A DNA stretch of 64,000 bases from Tetrahymena elliotti 4EA. Lineage: Eukaryota; Ciliophora; Oligohymenophorea; Hymenostomatida; Tetrahymenidae. The notes beneath the pieces are model-generated. The model was not told the DNA's origin, made no database searches, and worked only from the letters and a program-made list of their open reading frames with translations. The translations under genes and the position numbers were made by a program. Numbering within the stretch: the first letter of the stretch is position 1; the number at the start of each line of letters is the position of its first letter. Of the stretch, positions 54,401 to 64,000 are shown piece after piece. Location of the stretch: assembly GCA_000231825.2 (NCBI GenBank), contig JH720298.1, positions 1,456,814-1,520,813 on the forward strand. The letters are read 5' to 3'.

Positions 54401-54738
54401 AATTAATTTTAATACTTATATTTTATTTGTTTTATTACCTAATTTTAAAAATCATACAATAAATTCACCATATTTTTAAAGCTTGCTAATATTTCCTAAA
54501 ATTTAAAATTCATTGATATCTGATATTAATTATCAGGAATTCATAAATTATAATTTTTTTTTCTTGCTAATTTATTGTATCTTAGCTCAATCAAGCTAAA
54601 TAGTAATTAATATTTGATTTTTACAAAAAATTAAGCTTAAAAAGGAAAAATATTGATAAGAAAAGTTATTATAATTATTAAAAAAAACTAAAATAAAAAA
54701 AATATATTAAAATCACTGATTATTTAAATCATCACCAA

Positions 54739-55862
54739 ATGAACAGACTCCCTGGATAAGTCAACTTTTTCACCAAACTAATCTATTTATTTATTATTAT
54801 TTTTAAATAATAGAATTAACTCCTCCAGAATAATGTGAATCAGATTGAAGAAATTGAAGTAATTGGTTTTTCTCAAAGAAATATTCTCACTTTATATTTT
54901 TATAATAAAGAGCCAAAGTACAGGGGAGGTTCCTCCTAATTCCTTAGTAAATATTTCTTAAATTTAAAATATGTTTATACTATCACTAATACTATTTTTA
55001 AATAATAAGAATTTGAGTCAAGTAGGGAACAATCCTATAGACAATTTAATAGCAACAATTAATAATTTCATCTAGACATAAGAAGCAACTAACATAGAGT
55101 AGAAAGAAACTAACAGAGTGACGATATTAGCTATCAATGCGTAGTAGGAAACTAACAAAGAGTTGATGCAAACTATCAAGGAAATTAACAGAGAATAGCA
55201 GGAAACTAACAAAGAGTAGATATTATTAGCTATCAAAGAAATTAGTAGGGAGTAAAAGGAAATTAACAGAGAGTTGCAGGAAACTTACAAAGAGTAGATA
55301 TTATTAGCTATCAAAGAAATTAGTAGGGAATAAAAGGAAATTAACAGAGAGTTGCAGGAAACTAACAAAGAGTAGATATTANNNNNNNNNNNNNNNNNNN
55401 NNNNNNNNNNNNNNNNNNNNNNNNNNNNNNNNNNNNNNNNNNNNNNNNNNNNNNNNNNNNNNNNNNNNNNNNNNNNNNNNNATCAAAGAAATTAGTAGGG
55501 AGTAAAAGGAAACTAACAGAGAGTTGCAGGAAACTAACAAAGAGTAGATATTATTAGCTATCAAAGAAATTAGTAGAGAGTAAAAGGAAATTAACAGAGA
55601 GTTGTAGGAAACTAACAAAGAGTAGATATTATTAGCTATCAAAGAAATTAGTAGGGAGTAAAAGGAAATTAACAGATAGTTGCAGGAAACTAACAAAGAG
55701 TAGATATTAATGGCTATCAACGAACTTAACAGATAAAAGGAAATTGACAGAGATTAAAAGGAAATTAACAAGAAAACAAGGATTGGATTAGGAATTCTAT
55801 CAGGAGTTTCTCTATATATTAGTATAATGGGTATAATGATTTTATACTAAACAAGAAAATGA
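54739..55862 (+). CDS. Coiled-coil protein with 26-residue tandem repeats and C-terminal membrane anchor
   Basis: Exons 54739-54759, 54814-54946 and 55026-55862. The third exon holds repeats of a 26-residue unit, ILLAIKEISREQKEINR followed by ELQETNKEQ (78 bp), with ATA codons at 55220, 55298, 55376, then after the gap 55548, 55626, 55704. The unit is Glu/Lys/Gln-rich with hydrophobic residues at heptad-like spacing, so a long coiled coil is expected. A single hydrophobic helix, GILSGVSLYISIMGIMILY, ends the protein just before TGA, so it is probably a tail-anchored or single-span membrane protein with a cytosolic rod. Frame across the gap requires the true gap to be 84 bp plus a multiple of 78, not 100. 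Another frame is also open through the repeats but lacks this end. Confidence 0.7.
55142..55730. repeat. 78-bp coding minisatellite
   Basis: At least six nearly identical 78-bp units with slight degeneration at both edges. Differences are mostly third-position or conservative (AGGGAG/AGAGAG, ATTAAC/ACTAAC). The array is collapsed or unresolved at the N gap, so copy number is unknown. Confidence 0.93.
55382..55481. other. Assembly gap, 100 N
   Basis: Exactly 100 N inside the minisatellite; the size is conventional, since units on either side are out of register by 16 bp modulo 78. Confidence 0.99.
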
Positions 55863-56164
55863 GCTCTAATTATCTTTTTTAAGCCATATGAAATGCTGGC
55901 TTTATAATAAAATAAATGAAAATTTATTCCTATTAATTATGATAATATGCAAAATATTTATTATATTTATATATTTGTTTTGTTATTGAATTAATTTTAA
56001 TTAATAGAAATGAAATTATTAGATTATTTTAAATCATTTAAAATTTTCATTATTTATAGTAAAGGATTATTTATTTATTTATTGTTTTAAGAAGTAAAAC
56101 AATCAATTACTTTAAAAGAAAGTAATAACTTACTCTCAAATAATAATTAATATAAAAAGTTTAA

Positions 56165-56880
56165 AAGAAATTTGATTTTGTTTATTTTAATTTTTCAGAA
56201 TTTTAAAGTTATTCTAATTGTTGAACAGGTGGTTTTTGAGAGTTTTCTGATTAATCTATTGGCTAGATTTGCAAAGAATTTAAAGAATATAATGAAGATT
56301 GGTTGTTTATATGGGCTGGAACTTCTATCATACAAGGGATTTGTTGAAATTCTTCAATTATATTTAAAAGGTAATAAAAAAGCCTAATTCTTGAATAATG
56401 AATGGTTCGGTTCCTACTTGATAAAAATTATTTTCAAAATAGAAATAAAAATAAGTTAATTTTTTTTAATGAGAAAATTTACAAAATCAGGAGAAAGCTT
56501 ATGTTTGTTGTTAATTATTGAGTATGATGTTAATTTAATTGTTTATTTAATTTTTTTTGTCCTCCATTGAAGTGCTTTAATTCATCACAAAATATTAATA
56601 AGTTTAACATATTTTGCAACAATAAAAAAAGTTAAATAACAACCTAACTATTTTACACATCTAAATCTAAATAAGCTGCAATTTCAAAAATAATTATTTG
56701 CTTGAAATGAGGCCATTATGCATCATCTTTAAGTCCTTGCATGATAAAGTTGACGTCTTTTAAATCTCTATGGATTTACAAGTAGGTTAAGTTCTTATTG
56801 ATAAATTTGTTTGCTTTGATTTCCAAATTATAAATTACCTTCTCTAATGCTAGCTTCTGCTAAAATAGATTATTTTTGTT
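56165..56880. repeat. Dispersed repeat B, copy 1, containing a deleted copy of the dynein-like gene 3' end
   Basis: 56165-56700 matches 61775-62335 block by block: TTTTTCAGAATT, CTAATTGTTGA(A/G)CAGG, GGAACTTCTATCATACAAGG, AATGAGAAAATTTAC, GAGTATGATGTTAATTTAAT and ACACATCTAAATCTAAATA. 56700-56880 then matches about 62765-62890 (AGTTGACGTC, AATCTCTATGGATTTACAAG, TAGGTTAAGTTCTT). The intervening part of the gene, about 62340-62760, is missing. On the minus strand only fragments of the dynein-like frame remain (AAYLDLDV, IHRDLKDVNFIM), so this is a decayed segmental duplicate. Confidence 0.75.
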
Positions 56881-56924
56881 TCAGGGAGAAAGTGGCTGTT
56901 TTCTAAATAATTAAAAAAAAGTGT

Positions 56925-57260
56925 TTAAAAGGAATTTGATTTTGTTTATTCTAATTTTTCAGAATTTTAAAGTTATGCTAACTGTTAACAGGTAATTTTT
57001 GAGAAATTTCTGATTATCTATACGTTATTTTTACCTTTAAGAAGAATTTAAATTAATAAAATTAAGATGAGTTGTATAAAGGGGATGGAACTTCTATCAT
57101 ACAAGGGATTTTTTGAAATTCTTCAATCATATTTAATAGAAGATAATGTATCTTTTATCATAAATATAGAATGATTGCTATTCGATAAAAATTATTTTTC
57201 AAAATAGAAATAAAAATAAGTTAATTTTTTTAATGAGAAAATTTACAAAATAACATTTTT
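56925..57260. repeat. Dispersed repeat B, copy 2 (short)
   Basis: Matches the first 330 bp of copy 1: AATTTGATTTTGTTTATT, TTTTTCAGAATTTTAAAGTT, GGAACTTCTATCATACAAGG and AAATAAAAATAAGTTAATTT. It ends where repeat A copy 2 begins. Confidence 0.8.
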
Positions 57261-57264
57261 ATCA

Positions 57265-57650
57265 AATATTCCAAAATTTACTAATCATTATCCCTCGAAT
57301 CCAATGAATCACACACAATCAAACTATTAGAAGTCATTTTAGCTTATTGATTTTATTGATCAATTCTTTAGTAATACAAAATTTTCATGCAAGTTAATAA
57401 GACAGATATATAAATATTCTTATAGATTTTTAGTCAATTTTTAAGCAATATTTTTAAAAAATGATAATATATGATTATATGCATCAATAAAAATAAATAA
57501 TAATGATTATTAGTCATTTATATAATCTCTAATTTATCTTAATTTAAATGTAGTTGTCTTTTTTTTGTTACCGATTAAGTAAAATGTGATATTCATTTTT
57601 ACAACTTTATTTTAAAAATATCTAATGAAAATTAGAGTAATATTAACAGT
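57265..57650. repeat. Dispersed repeat A, copy 2
   Basis: Counterpart of 53735-54400, with several internal deletions. Directly abuts repeat B pieces on both sides, giving a B-A-B mosaic. Confidence 0.75.
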
Positions 57651-57860
57651 GAATGTTGTTAATTATTGAGTATGATGTTAATTTAATTTTTTTTGTCCTC
57701 CATTGAAGTTAAAAGCTTTAATTCATCAGAAAAGATTAATATGTAGAACATATTTTGCAAGAACTAGAAAAGCTAATTAATAACAACCTGACTATTTTAA
57801 TCTAAATCTAAATAATCTTGAATATCTGCTATTTTAATCTATTCAGTTTAAAAAAGATGC
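57651..57860 (-). pseudogene. Fragment of the dynein-like gene 3' end (repeat B, copy 3)
   Basis: Corresponds to about 62130-62340: TTGTTAATTATTGAGTATGA, CATTGAAGTTAAAAGCTTTA, CAAGAACTAGAAAAGCTAA and, on the minus strand, IADIQDYLDLD. No start or complete frame. Confidence 0.65.
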
Positions 57861-57899
57861 AAATTATTTTTTCATTTAATGTTTTACCTTTTTTTCTGT

Positions 57900-58200
57900 T
57901 TTTTATTGTTTTAGGTTTTAGGCTGAAGATTATCTTCATTAGCAAATGAAGTCCAATTTTAAATTTCTTCTTTAGTGATTTTTTCTTGAATTCACATTTT
58001 GCATTCAATTTTACTTCATTATCATTGTTTCTAATGCTAATTCTAACTTCAGGATAGGGATTCAGTGTAAATTTACTGTTATGTCAAACAAAATATTTTG
58101 CTTAATAAAATGTTTTTAATCATAATTTTGTTGCAAATCCTTAGCTTACCAACTGTGCAAGACTTAACCATTTTTGAAGATATTTAATATCAAATCCTAA
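57900..58200 (-). pseudogene. Fragment of an unrecognised protein
   Basis: Minus strand encodes FTLNPYPEVRISIRNNDNEV, then KLNAKCEFK, and after a one-base frame change at an A6 run KITKEEIQNWTSFANEDN. Composition is clearly coding. The frame change and lack of flanking exons suggest a remnant, or an assembly indel in a small gene that may continue upstream (58330-58560 has further weak coding). Confidence 0.4.
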
Positions 58201-59698
58201 TAATAAAAAAAAATAATTTCATCAAATTTATTCTAAAATAAATTTCTATTTTGAATTTTACATTGATACATTGATAAAATTCATCAAAAAGATAAATCTT
58301 TCAATATTGTATTGTTAAAGCATTACAAAATTTTAATCATTTTCAAATGCATTATGGTAGAAATAAGGATTTCTTCTATGAATTTTGGTTCTATTAGTCA
58401 TTCTATGAACAAAATAACCAGCTATAATAATAAAAATTAAAAAGATGTAAATTTCAGTGAAAGCTTCCAATACCTACCTCCTTATTGTTATTACTATTAT
58501 TATTATTGTTGCTAGTATTTTATTACTATTCATTTTGTTAAGCCAGCACATTTTCAATAATGCATTTTCAGAAACCAGTTGTTAATCTTATTGGCTACTC
58601 CTGTGTTGTTTTAGCTAATAACATTCAATTAATCTATTTGATTGAAAACCAAATTAATTTATTATAATAGATGTCTTTGTAATAAAAAATCAATTAAAGC
58701 CAAATCAACATAATTTCAATTTTTAAAAATGTTTTCCTTTTTTTAGTTCAAAAAAGTTAATTCCTTAATTAATTAAAAGAGATTAATAGAATTATAAAAG
58801 CTGCTTGCTTATTTACTATTCACCCAAATTCTAACAAAATCAAGAAGTTTTTTCTTAGATTCTTTGTTTGAGAAACTCACTTTTAATTTACTTCCAATAA
58901 TTATCAATAATTTCTTATTAAATGTAAGTCAAAATTTTGACAAAAATAAATTAATTTGTCATTTCATAATCATTAATTTTTGAAAAAAAAAAATATTATT
59001 TTTATGTTTTTGAAAAACAAAAGATACATAAAAATTTATTTAACTCAAAATTTTGAATAAAATAACAATTAAAAAAAACCTATGATAAATTAATTAGAGA
59101 TTACTTTTATTTAAAAATAAAGAGTTAATAATATTAAATTATTTTTTATTTCAGTTTTATTTTAATCCAATCATAGAGGTAGTTATTAGTTAGTTAGTTA
59201 TCTTTATTTAGAGTCATAAAATTTTTCATAACAAATTGCTGTTAGATTACTTTTTTAAATTTTTATAAATATCTATTAAATATTATTGTTTTATTTATTT
59301 ATTGCTAGTTGTGACATTTTTTATAGCTGGTAATTAGCTAAGATTATAAAATTTTAAATTAACAAAAAATTCTAAATTTTATTTAGAACATTTCACAAAA
59401 AAAAGCTAAAATTTTATAAATTACAATCAATAAAACAAATTAAATATCTATTATAAAAATTAATAAAACATTTTAATTATTTATAAATATGTTTTACTTT
59501 TCAAAAAAATGAGTATAAATCCACCATATTTTTAAATGAAACTTTAATTTAATTAAATAACATCGCATACTAATATTTATTTAAAAAAATATAAATGATG
59601 TTAATAGATAAATAAAATATTTTTTTAAATTGAAGAGTGAGATTCAATTATTGACATATTTACGACTTCTCTATTATACTTTTTCAAATTGGAGTATA
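58201..59698. other. AT-rich interval with weak coding fragments
   Basis: Mostly noncoding. On the minus strand near 58330-58420 a short frame (GYFVHRMTNRTKIHRRNPY) follows a possible intron, and ATT/ATA trinucleotide runs lie at 58485-58512. TAGT repeats at about 59185. Nothing else supported. Confidence 0.35.
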
Positions 59699-61175
59699 TC
59701 AAACTGTTAACAAATTTTTTATTATATTTCGATAATATTTTCTCTGTTTAGATTTTACAAATATATTCCAAACCTATAATTTGCATTTTATAAAATATTT
59801 TGCTAATTAATTTAGATAACATTTTTATAATGAGGATAATCCATGAATAAAACAATTCTTTTTGAGATATTGACTCTGATTTCCATTCATTTATTTCCTT
59901 TTTGACATCATACAAATATTTTCCTTTTAACAGCTAATATAATCCTTGGCCCTTATCATGTGTTGAAAAGTATAATTTATCTTAAATTAATTTTTAGTGT
60001 GAATATTTTCTATTCTCATGATACCTACAGCTAAAGTATAGCAATCAAAACTTTTGTTGATTTTACATCTAAATAAATAGTTATTGTTAGGAATTAAGAT
60101 ATCTTTAGTCATAATCTAGCCATTTATCTCTGAAAGTGGGGAAAGCCTGATAGTAAAAGAATTATAATTAATATTTTATAAAACTAATGATTAACTATTT
60201 CCATAATTTGTTTTGATAAATATTTCTTCAAATAATATTTCATTCTTTAATTCAAAAATAGGGTATTATACTAGTAATTATTAAACATCTTAGTCTAATT
60301 ATATCTTTTAACTAAATTTGTTGTGCTAGATAATTAAGATTCAATTGGATATTTAATATTTTAATAACCCTCCTTATTTTTCTCATTAAGCTCTAAAATT
60401 TTACTTGTCAGTCTTTCTATATCATCGAATTATGATAAGGAAAGTTTGTTAAAATCAATATTTTAATTTTTCATATGGCTAAATATGTTTACATTTAAAA
60501 GCAAGCTTTCAATAATTTATGGGTATTTTTTAACAGAATTTTAAGCGTTTGCTATGAATTCAAAGCTACAATAATTTATTTTGTTTTAAAAAATAGAAAT
60601 TAATTTTTTAAGTTTTGAGCCAGCATCTTCTTTTTAATATGAAGTAAATTAATTTGTTTTTTAATTTTAAGTTTTTCTAATTACCTTATCAAATCTTCAA
60701 TTTCTAACATTTGTTGATTATTAAGATTATCTCCACTAATTGTTTGTTTATTTTTTTAAAGATAATCAGAGAAATCGATTTAATTTATAAAAGGCTTCAT
60801 TATGTCAAGCTGTGCTGATAAGTGTCTAATAAAATCATCTGAGCAGAAATTGAATTTGTTTGTGATTAATTTCATTAATTTATCTTTATTCTAACTGTTT
60901 TCATTGATATTTGTTCTCAATTCTTTTTGTTAGAAATTTAAAGATAAATTCTTAATTATATCCAGTTATGAACTTTCCATTTTATCAAAATTAATTTGAA
61001 GTAAATCTTAATTTATGAATCTTTTAACATCAGTTTTGTCAATGCTTTGAGAAAGATTATAAATAATTTGCTGTAACTGCTCTATCAATTCTTTAGAACA
61101 AAAATTGAGTTTATTGCTCATTAATTTTATCATTAGCTAGCTTGTTGTAGCTTCATTTTTGCCAATTAAATGAAT
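59699..61175 (-). CDS. Helical repeat protein with beta-rich C-terminal domain, related to ciliate Cys/His-coiled-coil family (5' exons unresolved)
   Basis: Minus-strand exons 60685-61175, 60313-60565 and 59699-60244; phases close. Exon 1 contains a diverged internal duplication: LMSNKLNFCSKELIEQLQQI near the start and LITNKFNFCSDDFIRHLSAQ about 80 residues later, each followed by INxxDF. A coiled coil (FDDIERLTSKILELNEKN) follows. The C-terminal part (LSPLSEINGQIMTKDIL, NNNYLFRCKINKSFDCYTLAVGI) looks like an antiparallel beta domain, as ends many proteins of this ciliate family. The 5' end lies above 61175; 61240-61500 holds a possible Cys-rich exon (QCLLCLLIH) with an in-frame TGA. Function unknown. 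Confidence 0.55.
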
Positions 61176-61774
61176 CTAATTTTAAGGTTAATAATTTTCT
61201 TGAGTGTAATTTATTATCTTAATATTTATATATATATGTATAGTACCTTAGGGTACTGCCTTTTTCAAGGCTATACACTGAAATTTTAGATACTTCTCAA
61301 TTTTAGTCAAAAATTATCCTTAATTTAATTCATTTTAATTAATGAGGATTGACAGTATATCCAGATATTTTGAAAAATCTAGCCATTCAATAAATATTTA
61401 TTTGATTATGAATAAGTAGGCAAAGCAAACACTGAAACACAATTTGCTTGGTCTAATTTTTAATTTCACACAAAATTGGTAATCAATCAAGAATGCAAAA
61501 TAGTAATAATAGCTTTTAGTTTACGAATAATTTATAAAGAAATGAAATTAAAATTTTAACAAAATAAATAGGTTGAATGAAATAAAATATAATAGTTAAT
61601 TATACTAATATATTAATAAAATGGGATAGAAACTTTAGACGAAATATCTAAATGATTACTATTTATTTATTGTTAGTAGTTTTCAAACTAATTTATTTAA
61701 ATTCTTTATTCATTGGTTTTCGTTTTGCTGGGGCTATTTTAGACCTTATTATTAGACTGTTAAGAAATTAGATT

Positions 61775-62335
61775 GCGGTTATTCTGATTTTTCAGAATTC
61801 TAAATTTATTCTAACTGTTGAGCAGGCTATTACTTTTGAGAGTTTTCTGGTTAATCTATTTGCCTTTAAGAAGGATTCAAATTAAGAAATGAAGATGAGT
61901 TATTTATAGGAGCTAGAACTTCTATCATAGAAGGGATTTGCTAAAATTCTTCAATCATATTAAATAGCTAGTACTTTCTAATAAAAGAATATGTAATAAT
62001 ATAGCTTTAGTCTTAAATAAGGAATGGTTCCTATTTTATGAAAAAACATTACAATAAAATATTTTCTAAACAATGAAGAAATAAATTAAATTAATTTTTT
62101 AATGAGAAAATTTACCAAATCAGGAAAAAGCTTTTATTGTTAATTATTGAGTATGATGTTAATTTAATTGTTTATTTAATTTTTTTTGTCTTCCATTGAA
62201 GTTAAAAGCTTTAATTCATTGCAGAACTTTAATATGTTGAACATATTTTACAAGAACTAGAAAAGCTAAATAACAACTTCACTATTTTACACATCCAAAT
62301 CTAAATAGTCTTGAATATCTGCTATTTTAACAATA
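61775..62335. repeat. Dispersed repeat B, source-like copy (overlaps dynein-like gene 3' end)
   Basis: Full-length counterpart of copies at 56165 and 56925. Here the repeat spans the last coding bases and the 3' flank of the dynein-like gene, which suggests the dispersed copies came from duplication of this gene end. Confidence 0.7.
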
Positions 62336-64000
62336 TTATTCTATCTAGATGCAAGCACCTCCTCTATTTCAAGCAACAACTAATCAGTTTCTATTTTAGT
62401 GTAATGCTAATTAAGCAGACTATTCTGAATACCAATCCAGTGCTTTACAATCTCCCAAAATCTCTCAGTTTTTGATAGAAATCTAATTTAAAGCAATAAA
62501 TCAAATTTTAAATTAAAAAAAACAAAAAAAATGAAGCTTTAACTAACTTCAATAAATAAATTTATTTGAACTAATTTGTAATTAAAAAATTCTTTTTAAA
62601 GAGAAAAATAAATTTGGTTGAAATTAAATTGTTGAATAGGATGGATAGATGAATTACACTTTGTGTGTTGAATAAAAAGAGAAGTCGGCATGGTATTTTG
62701 GATCAATGTCAAGATGTTGATAAGTAGTTAAAATACTCTTTTTAATTAAATCTAATTAATCATAGTCATTATGCAGTTCTTCTTTAAGTCTTTACATGAT
62801 GAAGTTGACATCTTATAAATCTCTATGGATTTACAAGTAGGTTAAGTTCTTGTTTATAAATGTGTTTGTTTTGATTCTGAATATCTCAATTTCTTTCTCT
62901 AGTTATTGTTTGTATTTAAACTAAATACTATCCATATTAGCTTAGATTTCTGTTATTTTCTTTTCAAGTTCTCCATAAGAGTAAATCGTTTGAGTTATCT
63001 TTAAACAAATAAATTATTTTATATGATTATTCAACCAACCAACAAAAACAAAAAGAAAATTTACTAATTATTTCAAAGAACCAGAAAGCATGATTTTCTT
63101 ATTGATACAAACTTGACTCAAATCTTAAATTCTTTGCATAAAAGACTTATCAACCTCCCTTTGCTTTTCAATTATTTAATATGAAATCAAGAAATGGTAA
63201 AACTAATCCAAGTTTTCAGGGTAATTGTAAAGCTATTTATTGTTTTATTTCAGCTTCTCGAAAAAGAAGCATGCCATTTAATCTAATTTTTCTTCAATAG
63301 CTGCAAACGAGTTCTTATAAAAAATATTCATTTAATTTTTAACTTGCTCAATTAAATCTGTATGATCTAAACTATAAAATCCAATATCCATGTGATTATC
63401 CATTTCATACAAATCTTTTTTGTCTTGCAAAAATACATTAAACAAATCAGAAAATTCCTAGGCTTCGTATCTCCCCAGCTAACTAATTTAATAAGCAAAC
63501 AAGCAATAGTTTTAATTTAATTGACAAATTGAAATAATAATATTAACTCATTCTAAATTGGCTGGTAATTCTCGTAAAGCTCTCTCAGTGTTTGTATAAT
63601 TCCACATTTATTTTCAACTTATTTGTAATTTAAATCAAGCTATTTTATTTAATTATTTTGAAAAGAAAATTAAAAATTCTTTCTTTTTACCAAAAATAAT
63701 AATTCGTTTTACGATTTATTATAAATCATTAAAATTTTGTTTGTATTCCACACTGTTTTTGATGTTTTGTTGAAGCTCTACCTTCATCTCATTAGGATCC
63801 TAGCTTTGATTTTCAAAGAAATCAAAAATCATGTATTCTTTAAAATCAGGCTGCATGTAAAAATATTAATGAAGATTTACAGTTAATTCACAACTTTTCT
63901 AAACAATCGATTCAAATATTTAATTTTGTAATTCTCTAGAAGGATATAATTTCTCTTCACCATTTTCTTCCTTTTAAAGATACCCATTTATCTTAACTTT
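61951..64000 (-). CDS. Dynein heavy chain-like tail/linker protein, truncated (5' end outside window)
   Basis: Minus-strand exons 63713->64000, 63548-63639, 63065-63470, 62658-62998, 61951-62482; all phases close (552 codons in window). The order follows the dynein heavy chain N-terminal region 2: a GFYSLDHTDLIEQ strand, the NYPENLDQFYHFLISYQIIE helix matching the family pattern PxTLEExxEFLxxL, a long coiled helix YSYGELEKKITEIQ, then LDIDPKYHADF, and RFWEIVKHWIGIQNSL with KIETDQLLLEI, matching the linker LWxxVxxWxxxQxxW..ID.EQL. In dyneins this is followed by about 3000 residues with six AAA+ modules; here the frame ends about 150 residues later, and nothing downstream resembles AAA+. It may be a truncated gene that still makes a tail-only protein, or a pseudogene. 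Codons after about 62300 have weak coding character. Confidence 0.65.

Noticed and set aside
55142..55730. CRISPR-like array
   Set aside because: The 78-bp units are contiguous with no unique spacers, are protein-coding, and the host is a eukaryote.
56172..56387. Plus-strand ORF of 71 codons
   Set aside because: Lies inside dispersed repeat B; related copies at 56925 and 61775 do not keep the frame.

Overview
The window reads as nuclear DNA of a Tetrahymena-like (oligohymenophorean) ciliate. Every convincing gene uses TAA and TAG as glutamine and ends at TGA, coding sequence sits in very AT-rich DNA, and introns are mostly 40-240 nt with GT..AG ends. Standard-code ORF calls therefore shatter the genes. 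I rebuilt exons by hand from reading frame, splice signals and phase. For the best genes every exon phase closes without a remainder, which is strong internal support.

Layout. 1-3204 (+): 3' part of a GH31 alpha-glucosidase with a 1 kb intron. 3947-9745 (-): a gene with about 15 exons, each encoding one leucine-rich repeat. 10533-10614 (-): tRNA-Leu(UAA). 11579-17159 (+): a 1597-aa kinesin-14. 18163-21261 (+): PAF1, a subunit of the RNA polymerase II PAF1 complex. 22338-27075 (-): a WD-repeat gene and a cysteine-rich gene, both carrying in-frame TGA codons and frame changes. 28852-31003 (+): ethanolamine-phosphate cytidylyltransferase. 31465-32034 (-): small unknown protein. 33129-35424 (+): WD40 protein. 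36032-37135 (-), 37633-37969 (-) and 38652-41456 (-): three unrecognised proteins, the last with a Lys/Arg-rich block next to a long Asp/Glu tract. 41911-43380 (+): cysteine-rich coiled-coil gene with broken frame. 43641-47077 (-): AGC kinase with an N-terminal MGxxC acylation signal.

The right-hand quarter differs. 47078-53380 is a 6 kb gene-poor AT desert with degenerate tandem duplications. From 53.4 kb the DNA is a mosaic: a compact GC-rich island with a hairpin and T-run, a tail-anchored coiled-coil gene built on a 78-bp coding minisatellite interrupted by a 100-N gap, two interleaved dispersed repeat families, and genes that look partial or duplicated. The last gene (61951->64000, -) resembles the tail/linker of a dynein heavy chain but stops long before any AAA+ motor. 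Degraded copies of its 3' end lie at 56.2-56.9 and 57.65-57.86 kb. This quarter looks like accessory, rearranging sequence; 1-47 kb is mostly an ordinary housekeeping and ciliary gene landscape.

No operons or shared pathway are evident; genes are separate transcription units. PCYT2 (phosphatidylethanolamine synthesis), PAF1 (transcription elongation), kinesin-14 and dynein-like (microtubules) and the AGC kinase (signalling) are the genes whose job can be named.
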